Shown: positions 22,800 to 38,831, counted from the stretch's first letter. The stretch: DNA of 64,000 bases from Protopterus annectens (GCF_019279795.1 NC_056744.1:1503823355-1503887354); one strand, 5' to 3'. Translations and numbers: made by a program. The notes: generated from the sequence alone by a model not told the origin.

Positions 22800-25700
22800 A
22801 AACACAAGTACAGTAAAAGCAGATTAATTTTTTTTTTCAGAAAAGTAGCAAAAGCAGTAGTAAATACAATTCTCATGCAGTGCAAGCTGGCACACTTGAA
22901 TATGTAGCAATATTAGTCCACACAGTTTGAAAAAATGTAATTAAATTAAAAAGGACTAAAAGCAAGTGCAGAAAGGGTTTATTAGGTAGAATGCGGTAAA
23001 GAGATGTCCTGGGGGAGTGTCTTAGATCAAATCTACAGTGGGGCGGGCACTGCAAAAGCCACCAAATTTAAACTACAACCAAGAATAGGGAGGGGGGGTG
23101 GGGAAACAGTTTCAACACAGATGTAAGGAATGTGCAAATTATAAAAAAATATATATACTGTTTTCTATATATTTGCAGAGCAGTAAGACACAGATATCAA
23201 GCAGACAATTTAGCTCTATAATACAGAATAACACAGAAAATATACTCAGCTCTATATACTTGCAGATAGTTCTGTAAGGCTGTCTCTCAAACTAAGGTTC
23301 CAGTTTGAATTACTTTAACCACGTCGGGTTGCAGTGGTTTTAAATAGATTTTTTTTTTGTTTTTATTGCAGCCCGGTGGAGTAATTAAGGTATCATTGTG
23401 ATGCCCAGAAGTCTATGTGGTTCCAAACCGCATAGAATTGGAAGGGGCTCGGACTGCGATGTCCGCAGGCATGTCATGATGTGCTTGCTGGGCTAAATGC
23501 TGCTGATTAGTTGTCGCTCTCTTCCCGGACTTTATGTGCTGGGAAAAGAGCGAGAATCAATCAGATAGTCAGTTGAGGGCTGATTCGTGACTGTCTGAGT
23601 CAGTCACACGGGAAGGAACGATTATTTTATTAATTTGCCATTGGATTTTAATTTTTTTTTTATTTGGGCGCTATAATATTTTGTCAGCTGTGCTGTGCAG
23701 CCTGTGCTGAAGGAAGAACATAAGAAGAACTGAAGAAAGAAGGAGAAAGAAAAGAAGTTAGAAGAAGAACAGAGTGAAGGTGCAGAACTAAAGTAAGTAT
23801 ACTCTTTATTATGTTCCTTTGTAAATAAAGAGATAGTGACAGTTGCTACTTGCATTTAGTCAGTAAATAAGTAACTCAATTTCAGGGTAACTCTTAAAAG
23901 TAGTATATACCATTACAGATTTCTTAATTGGGGGATCTTTAAGGATATGTACTTGACATTTTCTGCAGAACTGTCAAAAACATTTACCTAATAAAGATAC
24001 AGATGCAAAATATGACTAACGATGAACTCTAATAAGGTAGAATAACACCAAACTAAACAACAAGATGGCATAAGGCATTTCTGGTCCAAAAATAAGAATA
24101 ACTAAAATAGCAAACCAAATCATCTCGATAAGCAATATTATTATGGTAGTAAGCTACTGCCCTGCCCAGTACGCTTAGATGGTAAGAGTCATAAATGCAG
24201 AATGTAGGGCAAGGTAGTTCTTTACATACATAATCATATAGCATGCATAAGGGATTTAGGATTGCCACCTGTTGTTTTTTTTTTTTCTGGATTATCCAAA
24301 AACCGGGCTGCTTGTCTGGGTCTTCAGTTTTTGGAACTTGTTGTCTGTTTTTTGAGAAGTACTCATTCATTAGATGCATAATGGACTCTATCTTTGTATA
24401 TCCTTAACTGGCACCCTTTTTTATTTTTTTGATCAGTTTAAGCAGCCATCAGTCTGGCTTTGCAGGATTAATGTGCATTTGTGTAAGGCAAGTTGGAAAG
24501 CTTTGTGACCGCTTTATTTTATAACAGTTAGGTATTCCGAAATGTATGACTGTGGCAGGGCTAGCCACCTAGCAGTGTGAACATTCGCTCTAGGTGATGG
24601 TCACTACTGATGTGTCAGCTAGAAGAACCCATGTAGAAAACAGGAAAAATGGAGTTGATGTTGATGCCAAATTGATGTGTACATAAGCTGTTGTGGATAA
24701 ACATAACTTAACTCTTTTCTTGAGGTGCAAATTTTATTTTTTGTGCTCAAACAATAGCAAAGTCTTCACATTTAATACTTTTGTTTCTTTATATTGATGA
24801 AGTTACACTCAGTAAAGATGAAAGAAAACATTACGTTGCTGAGCAGTAATGTATGTAAAACTGCTTTCCTTTCTGTTCATACAAAACTTCAGTGTTGTGT
24901 CCACAACAAAATATTTGTATATTTCTGTTTTTCCATAGTAGCCTGTGGATAGTGGCTCTCTAGGAGATAATAATTGACAATTGAAGAGACTATCAGAAAA
25001 ATCTGCAGACAGTAACTCGCCTTTTATAGTTCAATATTGTTGTGGTAAATGAAGTAGGTCATTTTATAGTATACTACAAAATCAACAGGATGTGTAAGCA
25101 CTGTTGGGTTTGTTGCAATACAGGACTTAAACCCAATTATTTGAAAATAATGATTTTTGGACATTGACTTTGCATGTCAGTCAGGTAGGCACTTATGTTT
25201 GTGTGGAAGAAGGAAATCGCCATAAAACTTTGCAACAAATTCTCTCTCTTTTTTGTCTGCATGTTTTCTTCCTTGGATAATTTTATGCATTTTGATTGCT
25301 GTGCAGAGAGATATAAAATACAAGCATTACTTTGTTCTTACAAGGGGGAATAAGAACTGAATTAAGGAAGGATAAATCAGTGAAATAGATAACATTTATG
25401 CTATTCAGCTTGTCTGTGTGGCATGCGCTAGCCCATTAAATGCAATGTATTGTTCCTAAGGGAGAAACAATTGTTGTCAGGCAAATGCTTAATTTGTAGT
25501 CTGTCTTATGAGATTGGTGAAAACAGAAACTTAAGTTCATATGAGGCTATTATTCCTTCAAGGGTACTACTGCAAATGCTCATGGGACAGTAAATTATTG
25601 GCTGCCACAAAACAGGTCTAGCCTACTTCACCTTTAAGTATGGCATATGTAGCCTGACTATAATAACCTTGTTAGTATCAATAGAAGCTATCTCACTTCT

Positions 25701-26040
25701 GTACCTTACAGTTTGCTCTGTATCTACAAGAGTACTGTATGTCTAAATTTTGAACCTCATTTGGTTAAACTGGTACAATAAGACAGTTTCTGATGATCAT
25801 TTGTGTCTTATGATTGAGTCCCTGTTTTGACCAAAGAACATTTATAAATGATTTTTTACTGCTGTATAACAGATTTTTTGGCTGCTATGAGGCACACTCT
25901 AGTCTAGGAAATTCCTGCTGTGTGAGTTGTAATATTGGGGTTGTCAGTTGTCCTATTCAGCTTGAAATATTCCAGCAATTGAAAATAATGACAAACTAGT
26001 GACAATGTTATTGGCATTGCTTGCAGAGCAGTCTAATACA
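22800..26040. other. No gene recognised; a G/C-richer segment at 23.32-23.64 kb
   Basis: No protein signal. The stretch about 23320-23640 is visibly richer in G/C and CpG than its surroundings. It is followed by a purine-rich stretch (23700-23790) ending in a splice-donor-like aaagtaagtat at about 23790. This could be the edge of a transcribed first exon or part of an unrecognised element; nothing downstream supports a gene. Confidence 0.4.
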
Positions 26041-26042
26041 TT

Positions 26043-28304
26043 GTACCACTCCCACAAGAGGGGAAAACATACTGGACCTGATCATCACCAACATGGGGAC
26101 TCTATGCTCCAGACCAGAAGTGTATCCCTCACTGGTAAGATCAGATATTCACATCCTGACCCCACCCCCTGCCCAGAAAACCACAGTGAAAAACTTCTCT
26201 AAAGCAAATTTCACACTCCTCAAAACCGAGGTGGAATCCTTCAAAGCCCCCGGGCCTGTGGAAAATACGGCCCAGACCGCAGAATCCTTTATAAATGCAT
26301 TCTATGAACACCTTCAGGACTGCATGGATCATGCAATCCCAAATAAAACCAAGACCCAATCCTCCAAAGGCAGATGACCTGTCTGGTGGACCCCAGCCAT
26401 AAACAAACTATACAATAGAAGGAGGAAGCTACTACATGATAGAGCAAAATCCCAAAAAGGGAAGGCATCTCTGATCAGTATTAGCAAAAAACTAAGGGCA
26501 CTCATAAAATCGTCAAAGGCCAGCTTCGAGAGAAAAATTGCACAGGACACTAAGGATAATCACAAGGCTTTCTTTAGTTATGTTAGGAACCTGGGTGGGA
26601 ATTCCCAGATATGCTCAGAATTAGTCCAAAATGACAAGAAATACACTGATCCCACAGACATTGCCAACATCCTAGCTGACAGGTTCAGCGCAAACTTCTC
26701 CCCCCCTTCCCACCAAAAGGGCAAGTATCTATCCCAGCAGAGTGTTACCCCCCCTGACATCTCAGATGCTCAGGTAAGAGCCACCCCCTCCAAAGCAAAA
26801 TACACAGCATCAATGGGACCAAACGGTGTCCCAGGCTGCATCCTACATGAACTCCAAGAAGAGCTAAACCCAAACATAAAACTACTGTTCAATCTCAGCC
26901 TTACTACAGGATATGTACCTAAAGAGTGGCGTACAGCAACAGTGGTCCCTCTCCACAAAGGTGGTGCCTCAACGGACCCTGGAAACTATCGCCCCATAAG
27001 CCTGACTAGCTTGGTCTGCAAAGCTATGGAAAGGATCATCATGGACCTCATAAATAAAGATATTGGGGACCTACAGACACTGGATCCTACCCAGTTTGGC
27101 TTTGTTAAGGGCAGATCCTGCCTCTTAAACCTGGTTGACTTCTTTGAAACAGTCACCAAGGCCATTGACGAAGGAAGGTGGTCCACACAGCCTATCCGGA
27201 CCTCAAAAGCCTTGATACAATACCCCACTTGGGCATTATAGATAAGCTCACCAGCTTAAATATAAACCCCTATGTCACTAGATGGGTTGCAAACTGGCTC
27301 AAGGACAGAACCCACATGGTTAGAATTGCTGGAGCCATGTCAGACTCCAAACCAGTTACAAGTGGCGTCCCACAAGGCTCAGTCCTGGGACCTCTCTTGT
27401 TTGGTATATATTTCTCGGAAGTACAGGCCAACACGGAAGGACTGTGGCTGACCAAGTTCGCAGATGACTGCAAACTGGGCCATAATCGACTCTCCAGCCG
27501 ACACAAGCATCCTCCAAAAGGGCCTCGTAGAAACAGACAACTGGTGCCAGAGCCATGGCCTCAAGCTAAATGCCAAAAGTGTATAGTCATTCCCTTTGGC
27601 AAAAACAAAGTGCCCACAAATTACCACATAGGTGGTAATCCATTAAGTACAGAAGAAGTAATTAGGGACCTGGGGACCCAAGTTGATAGCAATCTCTCAT
27701 TTGACAACCACGTGGCCAAAGTGGTTAGAAAAACATTTTATATAGCCCACCTAATCATGAAGGGATTCACATCTAGATTAGGAGAGGTCATCGTGCCTCT
27801 TTACTCATCCCTCATCAGGCCCATAATTAAGTACAATGCCCCTTTTGGGATGTACCTTACCAAACACCTGCAGCAACTGGAAAGACCCCAAAAGTACCTC
27901 ACCAAGAGGATCAAAGGGCTCAAACAGATGCCATATGCTGCCGGTTAAAGAAACTCCAGCTCTACTCAGTGGCATACCGCCTGCTCAGAGGTGACCTGTG
28001 CCTGACGTATAAGGCCATGTCCAACCCGGAATTAAGGGACATGCTGCACCTCAAAAAATCCAAATCCCATCGAGCTACACGCTCGAGAGACTTGAACCTC
28101 AGCACTGAAATAAATAGGACATGCTGGAGGGACAGATTCATAACCCAGAGGCTCCCTTCACTCTGGAATAAAATCCCAGTCCAGGTTAGGCAGAGTCCCT
28201 CTTTGACTCTTTTCAAGAGGAATCTTGATGAGTGGATGGGAGATCGTAGGTTTACCCCGGGTATCACTTCTGTGTCACTGTTAGACAAAGGCACAGTATA
28301 CTAA
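26043..28304 (+). pseudogene. CR1 ORF2 fragment (RT), broken
   Basis: The end of the endonuclease linker is followed by the full RT: GYVPKEWRTATVVPLHKGG (about 26910), NYRPISLTSLVCKAM, FGFVKGRSCLLNL, TSGVPQGSVLGPLLFG (27358-27405) and KFADDCKLG (about 27454). The C-terminus ends GITSVSLLDKGTVY at 28304. Breaks are visible near 26377, 27180 (near KAIDEG), 27470 and 27945. A deletion of about two dozen bases relative to copy b is visible near 26140. Domain content is as in copies a and b; it lacks the N-terminal endonuclease. Confidence 0.86.
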
Positions 28305-28428
28305 CCTCGAAAAAGGGCATAGCAAAATTAATTTAAAATGGGTGGCGAAAGCCAAACATACTCTGGCTAGGCTTATAAATGCCCTAGGGCAGATAGCCTA
28401 GTATGAACCTATGAACCTATGAACCTAT
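26043..28428 (+). mobile_element. CR1-like LINE copy c, 5'-truncated
   Basis: Starts inside the endonuclease/linker region at a point matching about position 20120 of copy b (ccactcccacaagaggggaa) and ends with the family tail (atgaacct units at 28402-28428). It is highly similar to copy b throughout, and shares with it the ctcgaaaaagggcatagc 3' UTR block that differs from copy a, so b and c belong to the same younger lineage. Flanks are unrecognised sequence. Confidence 0.88.
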
Positions 28429-28429
28429 T

Positions 28430-31053
<2,624 letters not shown>

Positions 31054-31311
31054 CTTTAAAGTATTTTAAGCTAATGTCTTGGAGATGAACAAATTTAATA
31101 ATTGACTTATACACTCCAATGAATCATGTTGGCTTCAGGCTACACCTGGCAAAACAATACTGTCTGAGGTAGTTAAACATTCATTTGGCCCTCCCCCTCT
31201 TTCAGACAAGACCCACTTCAGATTGCTCCAACTTTACAGAAAGGATGCAGATTAATTATCTTGTCAAAACGTAGATGAGGGCCATCAGCTTCCCGACCAC
31301 TGCATGAGACC

Positions 31312-31813
31312 TTGTCAATTGCTGCAAAGGAAGTGTGTGATGTCATAAAGTTCCAGGCAACATCAGGATTTCAACAAACTGGCCATCTTCAAGCTTCTCA
31401 GTTACTTCTGCCTGGAAAGTTTTCAACATACATAAGAGAGTTTCCAGAAAATCTTTTCACAGGAACAATGGACAGCTATCCATTCCTGTTGAGGGGACAA
31501 CTTAAAACAGAACTTGGAGTGGTGTATCAACGTGTAGACTTTAAAGCAGCTGGCAGTGCAGTCCAGATGTTAAAATTCTTGTTGGACAACTCCTTAACCA
31601 GTGTATTTTCACAGACTTACAAAGTGTTAAATTATAGCCACCACACCAATGTCAACTGCTGAGGCAGAAAGGTGTTTCTCAACACGTTCTACAATGGGGC
31701 AAGACAGATTGAATGCTTTGGTTATGCTTTCCGTAGGAGAGGAGTTAATGCGGAGTATAACTAACTTCAACCACAGAGTTATTGATTTGTTTGCACAAAA
31801 TAAAGACAGATGA
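31312..31813 (+). pseudogene. hAT transposase C-terminal (dimerisation) region, relic
   Basis: The first frame (31312-31662) reads FSTYIREFPENLF, YPFLLRGQLKTELGVVYQR and QMLKFLLDNSLTSVFSQTYK. After a frameshift the sequence continues at about 31638 with PMSTAEAERCFSTRSTMGQD and RLNALVMLSVGEEL, stopping at 31813. The order and the TAEAERCFS...RLNALVMLS core are those of the hAT family C-terminal dimerisation domain in the zinc-finger-MYM/ZBED-like group of vertebrate hATs. The segment after CFST looks shortened by a small deletion. The catalytic N-terminal part is not present in readable form. Confidence 0.78.
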
Positions 31814-33124
31814 ATGGACTTTATCTATAAGTAACGGAACACAATACACAGAAGAACACAAGAGGCACTTATTTGGTACTACTAGTACTACAAGCACTTA
31901 TGTAACCCAGCCACTTGGGATGCACAAGCCAGTGCATTTATTTGTGCCGGTCCCAAGCCCGGATAAATGGGGAGGGTTATGTCAGGAAGGGCATCACATA
32001 TAACCTCCTGACAAATGACATGTGGGACAACAATACAGATTTTGATACAGGATTGGTCGAGGCCTGTGGGCTGATGTAGTGTGACTGTGATATTGACATA
32101 AATCAAGTGGAATTTAAATCTGAGTCCAAGGGATTTGACAGCAGTGATCACAGTCTGTGACAGTGTGGCACTTGAGAAACATGTATCATGTGCAGTACAG
32201 AGAGTTTGAACACAAAAATCAGTTACCCATTCGAACAGCTACTACAGCCATTTATTTACCTGTAATTCCTTTGGGGAGAATATCTGTTAACAATATATAA
32301 CTGTTCCTATAAATATTTAGTAGTACATGTCCATAGATTCAAACCCTGGTCTGTGTGCGACAAAAATGTACATCACACCTAGTGTTTATCAAACTGAACT
32401 ACTGAGTCACTGCTGAATACTGATTGACTGATATGTGCCTAGAGCTTACCTGGTAACAAACTATGACATGGTGATAGAGGTAGTGTTATATAAGACTGCA
32501 GTGACACTTGAAAGCACATGCCTGACAGTCATGCATGACAGAGATAGTAGGAGAACTGTGCATTAATACATGGAATGCTGGTGTAGACAATTCACCCCTA
32601 ATGGGTGGAAATATGTGTGATGTATACAGACCACATCAGAGTGCTGGGTTGGCTACCTGACCCATATATAAGTGCAGATGGCATATTTGCAGTCTACAGC
32701 TATTACAGTTTCATACTTGCCTGCAGCAGTGTACCTAAGATCAGGAATGCATATAGCTGAAATGCAATGGTTAACACCACACAATCCTGAGATACACAAT
32801 ATACATTTGGCATTCCTCCTATTGATTCAGATCTTAGTGCAGAACAAATATCATAATGCATTATATCTTGTAGTACAGCGCCACATTTACAGTTTAGCAG
32901 AAGACTTTTTACTAGTTAACCTTCAGTCACTTAGTGGTTTTATTTCCATTTTTCCTTCACAACAGTTGTAATACTCGATTTCATGACCAACAGTCAAAAT
33001 ACACACATATTGAACAAGAGAGCTTTATTAGGGGTAACATCGTGCAGTAATTGGTATATATATACAGTTTTTATTGATGAACAGTTCCTAAAATGCAGGT
33101 GCTGCAATACAGCTGTAATTCCAC
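31814..33124. other. No gene recognised; one possible tRNA-like box
   Basis: Nothing coding that I can support. On the minus strand near 32335-32355 the sequence gggtttgaatct resembles a tRNA B box, weakly suggesting a SINE fragment. The rest is unassigned. Confidence 0.4.
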
Positions 33125-33267
33125 AATTAATGCAGTAGACACTTTTGTATTTTCTTAACATTATTATTGCAGTAGAACTTTATTTCCTTTGCATTATTAA
33201 TGCAATGCAACTTTATTTCCTTAACATTATTAATGCAGTAGAAACGTTTTTATTTCCTTGACATTAT
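33125..33267. repeat. Minisatellite, about four units of 33-37 bases
   Basis: Imperfect copies of a unit of the form attaatgcagtagaactttat followed by ttccttaacatt. The four units differ by a few substitutions and small indels. Confidence 0.8.
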
Positions 33268-33551
33268 GAGGTTTCATGCTTTCATCTTTATTGAACTGCA
33301 CCTGGAATTACTCAGTTATATCAGTCCAGGTCTATGACCACATTCATTGCAGTACACTCAGAGCTGAATATACCTACTGGCAGTTACTAATTTACTCTTT
33401 CTTGTTTATATGACTGTAGATTGCAAGATACACCTGTACTCACCACACTCACAACACAACCTGGCCAGGCACCCTGCATGGGCCTCCAGGCTGTGAGCTC
33501 TCTTCTCTGCAGCTGTGGGGAAAGAAACACACCATTATGGGTACCTGCCTA

Positions 33552-33785
33552 TCACACATTCAGATTAGGTATTGGTAAGACAATGCTGACACTACTCACA
33601 AACTTGTGGGCAATTGTCATTCCAGGGTCTTGGATCCAGGTGGCCAAGAGATCCCCATTCCTATGCTTCAGGTCATCATAATGGTGATGCACCTGCTCAC
33701 CTTTGTGAAGGATGCTCTTCCTCAGTAGCGCACCTTCATTAATATGCAAGGTGCTCTGCTGAGGGGGAGCCACAGACATGGCCAC
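33552..33785 (-). pseudogene. Possible Myb/SANT adaptor fragment (weak)
   Basis: Minus-strand frame with SILHKGEQVHHHYDDLKHRN followed by GDLLATW. The EQ-x3-H/R-Y/F-x-DL-K/H pattern matches the third helix of the Myb/SANT domain in Harbinger adaptors (compare GEQCRHHFNDLHQKK at 46.15 kb). The first two helices are not readable, so the call is tentative. Confidence 0.35.
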
Positions 33786-33789
33786 TGTA

Positions 33790-36700
33790 CCTTCCTTGTA
33801 GGCCTTCCACTATTCCTACATGGATTTTATTAAATATTCAGGATGGTTTATAGGTAGCTAAGTGGAAGGGAGGGACAAGGTCATTTGAGAAATGACATGA
33901 TTAGGTGTATGGTATTCAGTGGTTGGCTGGGTGTGTGACATGTTGGCTGAGAACCCATCAGTCATTTAAAATATTGTACTCTGAAAATAAATAAGCAGCA
34001 CTGTTTATACACACTTGAATGTGAGGTGGGAAAACACAGAAATAAGAAGCCTGTGCACTCACCAAGTAAAGCTTTAGTCTCCTTAAAAGAATGCAGATTC
34101 CTGCTTATGCCACAAGCAAAATAACTGAATAAGCAACAGTGAGATGTGAGCTAAAATATGCAACAGATGTGCTTAGTGTCACACATCGCAGGGGGCAAAG
34201 GTTACATCGGTATGAGTTTGCAATTAAATGAGTGGATGTACTGAATATAATTTGATTAAAATAAGGCAGCTAGCCTTAAGATTGCAGTAATATTTTTTAT
34301 AGGCATAATAATAAATGTAAAGGAAATGTAAAAGCGCACTTCTGCAAAGGGAAACAAAAGATATAAAACACAGGAAAAACATTTAAAGGAAGGAAAGTGG
34401 AAGAATGGGTAGAGGGAGGGTAAGGGAAAAGGAAAGAAAGGAAAAAGAAAAGAAAAAAAAAAGGTTGACAGGGTACAAACATGCAAACAAAATTAGTGCA
34501 GATATGAATACTGCTATATTTATTTTAAATGCCTGCAGATAGAACTTCAAATGGTTATTTTTCATACACAGCAACATTACATTTTTCTGTCTGTGGGGAA
34601 AATGCCACAATATTCTCAGCTTCATTACTTTCAGAAACAAATAGTGGAACATTACGTAGATACACTATAAGTATTCTGCTGTTATACTATCTATCCCCTA
34701 ATTTAAATTTATATATTTTCAGTCAAATTAACTATGTGAAGATTGTGACAGTTGTTATACTAACAGAGTGCATTTATCATTCTTCATGAATTAAGGACTC
34801 CTACACTTTCCAAACACTGATTTTGTATAGGTAAGTACTAGGTCACTTTATATGTTGGCTTATCCTATTAAGTCCCTTACTATTATAATTTTATTAACTT
34901 ATATGCAGTTTTACTGGAAATGAAGTAAGTCATGCCTAAGTATGAAAATAGAGAACCATCATCATTCTTAAGTAAATAATAATAAATTGCTTAGTCATGT
35001 ACATCTAAACAAAGGTAAACAAGTTGTTTATTCATATGAAGATGAAACAAAATGATATTTAAGACAAAGGTTCCTACAGTTTCATTTTACTTTTCATAAA
35101 AAATTCATACCTCACAGTAATTGTTTACTAAGTTTCTTTATCGGGGGGAACTACCATTACTAATTACATTTTCAACTAAAATACTACTGATATGTATCAC
35201 CTCACTCAGATCTTTATGCACTTTTACAGGGTGCCTATCCCCTACATTTTATACAGTAACATGTTTGATTTCTGGTTTTTATAGTATAATTTGACTGACA
35301 ATTGCAAAGAAATTATAGTAAAAATCAGCCCTTTACTCAATTTACAGTAAGCTTCTGCAGATTTCACAAACTTGTATTCTAACATAGAAATGCAATTAGA
35401 ACAATGCTGTATGTAGTTAAATAACCAATGTTGTAGATGATATCCAGCACAGAAAACATAAGTATTTAACCTTTAAACATCTAAATAGATGAGAGGTAGG
35501 AGAGTGGCTGGAGTGGGGTAAGATGAGCAGCAAGATGGCAATATTAAAAAATAAAAGCTAGATTGTCTTGGAATGGGGTGGTGATGAGACAAGTTGGACA
35601 TGAACTGGTAGAAAGTAACTGGAACTTGCCTAGCTTCAGACATTACACAACTCACCATTAAAATATAAGTAAACATTTAATGGGACATCAACAACTATAA
35701 TGGGACATATTTGTTTGTGGGGATATTCACATGGAAATGTATTTTGATTCTGGAGTATACTGGTGTGGAAACTGAAGCAGTGTTTGCTACTATTATTCTG
35801 TTTTCATGGGATCAGAATACATACACACATGATTGTCTATCATGGGTACCTGATATAATAACTTGAAGTTCATATCTAGAAAGTACAGACTTCCAAATTA
35901 AAACTACCTAAATAACTGTAACACCTACTTATGATGTTTTTGTTATGTGACTATGGAAACAGTTTTATATTTTTTTGGAAAGAGTTTTATATTAAATATA
36001 TACTGTTTGTTCTAAGTATACTTTAAAGCACACTCTAAGTATACTTTATGCATATATTTTATTGAGTAATTGGAATAAAAACATATAACACATCCTCAAT
36101 TTAATGCAAAAAAGTTTTATTCCCCTTTTTTCTTTTTTTATTTTTATTTTTTGAAGGAAAGAGACTGATAGAAGAGAAAGGATGGGATACTAATTAATGA
36201 GCTACATTTCTTTATTTTTACAGCAATCTTAGGATATATGTTCTTACTAATATAAGTAAATATGAGTATTTGGATGAATATTATTTAACTTATCAGAAAA
36301 CTCAAAAGGAAACAAACACATTTCATGAGAAAACACCAAAGTGAAGAAAGTAATTTAGATAAATTATTTGTTTAACACTTTTCATTGGTATTAAAAATAT
36401 TCATTAGTACATAATTGAACTTTACATCAAATTGGTAATAGAATTTCTCTAGTAATGATTTAAATAATGATCCTTCCTGAAGTTAACAATGTGTAAATTT
36501 TGTAAATTAGATTCAGTAGACCCTTCTTTTTATACATTTTTGTTTCTTGTTGTGACATTACCATACATGGAGCCTTAATCATTCCTAACTTCACTAAATA
36601 GTGGGCAGGGAGGTTTTTGACTATTTCTTTCTCTTTGAATGAGAAAATGAGAGGGTCAGTTTGGATAGATGTTCTATTCAAACTAGGAATTTTAGACTCC

Positions 36701-36800
36701 ATGGAGAGAAGAAAGATTGAACAAACTGTTTGTTTAAATATTAATATAACATATTATTCTTTTTTGGGTGTCTACAGGATTTGGAAATGTTAATGTATTA
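33790..36800. other. No gene recognised
   Basis: Unassigned A/T-rich DNA. A purine-rich stretch of about 90 bases lies at 34376-34465. Open frames here are short and match nothing I recognise. Confidence 0.5.
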
Positions 36801-36919
36801 TTTTTATTAGCAGGATCAGATTTGCAATGTTTATTGGGTCGTATATAAATGTAAGAGTGGTTTAACAAGATTAATACATATAAAAGTTAGATTTTTAATT
36901 ATTTACTAACAAATATAAT

Positions 36920-37944
36920 ATGTTGCAACTAAAGTGTATTTCTATTAACATAAATGTTCTAAACAATAGCTGTAAAAGAAATAATTTGAGTAGATTCCTA
37001 AATTTGCATGTACCGCAGACTGTTTTCTTGCAAGAAACACACTTATTACAGGAGGATATAACTAAATTCCATACAAAACAATATATTATTTTGAGTAGTT
37101 CCCAATTTAAGCAGTAAAATAGAGGAATGGCCAAACTGTAGAGAAATACTCTATCTACACCTAATATAATAAATGAATATAAAGATGACAAAAGCATTCT
37201 CCACTCACCGACAATTAAACTTAATGGAGATTTACATACTCTTATAAATGTATATGGGATTCCAAGTATTTGGAGTAAAACAGTCAAATTGCAATTGGAA
37301 AAAATAATACAGCACTCAAAAGGAAAGATAATTATGACAGGAGATTTTAATTACATAATAAAAGGTGAATATTCCAATACCATAAAAAAGTAGAATACCA
37401 GCATGAGCAAAAGAATTTCAAAAATTTATAGATTTGTTTCAACTTAAAGATACTAATGAATTTTCAGACCTGGGTTCTCTTTTCTATACTTACTTTTCCC
37501 ATAGACATGGGACCCGTTCAAGAATAGATAGAACATATACTTAAAATAACTTGGTATCTAAACTGATCAAAGATAATACTATTTTATCCCCACTTACAGA
37601 TCATAATGCTACAACATTTGAATTAGAGGTAAATGTCCATAAAACATGTATTAAAAGGATGCTAGCATACATAATGAACTTAAAAGATTTTAGAGGTTTC
37701 TTTAATAAAGAGATACAAGTATTTTTAGAAATTAATTATAAGAATGACATCTCTGAAATATATGTATGGGATGTTTTAAAAGCTTATCTAAATGGAAGAA
37801 TAAAAAAAATGGTATGCTCTTAAGAAAAAGCAATGGAATAAGATTTAATTGACACACAGGAGAAAATTGATAATTTGCAACAGAACACTAAAAAAGTCAT
37901 GGTAGAATGATGAAGGAAATAGGTGGATTAAAAATATATATTTA
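36920..37944 (+). pseudogene. L1 ORF2 endonuclease domain and linker (second copy), broken
   Basis: The frame reads VFLQETHLLQEDI (about 37020), then in other frames TLINVYGIPS, IIMTGDFNYIIK (about 37330-37365), SRIDRTY and ILSPLTDHNATTFEL. These are conserved blocks of the L1 endonuclease. The linker (RGFFNKEIQVFL, WDVLKAYLNGRIKK) matches the first L1 copy (WDALKAYLYGRAVGWYK). Multiple stops and frameshifts are present. The PLE insertion follows. Confidence 0.8.
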
Positions 37945-38582
37945 AAACAGTATAAGAAACTTCTCTGTGTGGAAGATTTTCAGTCCATATATTTCTAGTT
38001 AATCACTGCATATTAATCAGATCAGACAATAGTAGTAAAAGTAGCGAATGTAAACCCGTCAAGTCAAAAATTAATAATAGAAAATATATAATTCTACAGC
38101 ATTACTAAGTATTTGAAAGTAATCCAAGCAAGGCAGGCTGTCTGTTTCCAGTCGACGATCCTTTATTAAGTACAGAGACAAACGATCCAAGTAAAACAAA
38201 AATAGAGTAATAATTTCCTCACAAGCTTTCTAAATATATATATACTTTTTATCAGGCATGGGAGTGGTTTATTGTGCTGTAAGACAAAGTGTTATTGGTA
38301 CACATGTTAAATTCACATCCCTTCCCCCATCAGTGTGACATTTGAGCTGGTCCTGCCCTACCTAGTAGCTGTCATAATAATATATAGCCCTAATGTACTT
38401 TAATGGTACATCTTATTTAACCAAATTATTAAGTAGATTATTAAGTCTGTGATTTTATCCAAGGCAATATACTACATGGCTGGAAATATATCAACCTTAG
38501 TTCATTTTGTGATCAAAAATTATATATAAATATATGCATATACATTTTGCATGTAAAAATCAGTTTCTATTTTCATAACCTA

Positions 38583-38630
38583 TTGTTAACAAAGATCGCT
38601 TTCGTCCTTCTAGACTTCTTCAGGTCTGTG
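38583..38630 (-). ncRNA. Hammerhead-ribozyme-like motif of PLE 1 (degenerate)
   Basis: On the minus strand: CUGAAGA, then a 4-bp stem GUCU/GGAC with an AGAA loop, then GAAA. This is the order of the hammerhead catalytic core (CUGANGA - helix II - GAAA). One extra A precedes helix II, as in PLE 2. Helices I and III can only be drawn short (for example CAG/UUG-type pairing), so activity is doubtful. PLEs are known to carry minimal hammerheads in their terminal repeats, which fits the position 3' of the endonuclease. Confidence 0.4.
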
Positions 38631-38831
38631 TAAAAGAACCCTAAAAACCTATATAATTGTATAATTAGTTAGTATTGTTATTACCATCATTTTGAATAAA
38701 GTGGAAAAAAAAAAAAAAAAGAGAACCAGAAAAAAAAAAAAAATAATAAGACAAAATGTATGTATGATGATGGAAACAAAATATACACTTAAATATCAAA
38801 TATTTAAAATGGTATTTAAAACCAATTTGTA

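Noticed and set aside
33125..33267. CRISPR-like array
   Set aside because: Units are diverged tandem repeats without spacers and the genome is eukaryotic.
36460..36702. 80-codon minus-strand frame as a gene
   Set aside because: No family recognised, and its position just upstream of L1 copy 2 gives no support.
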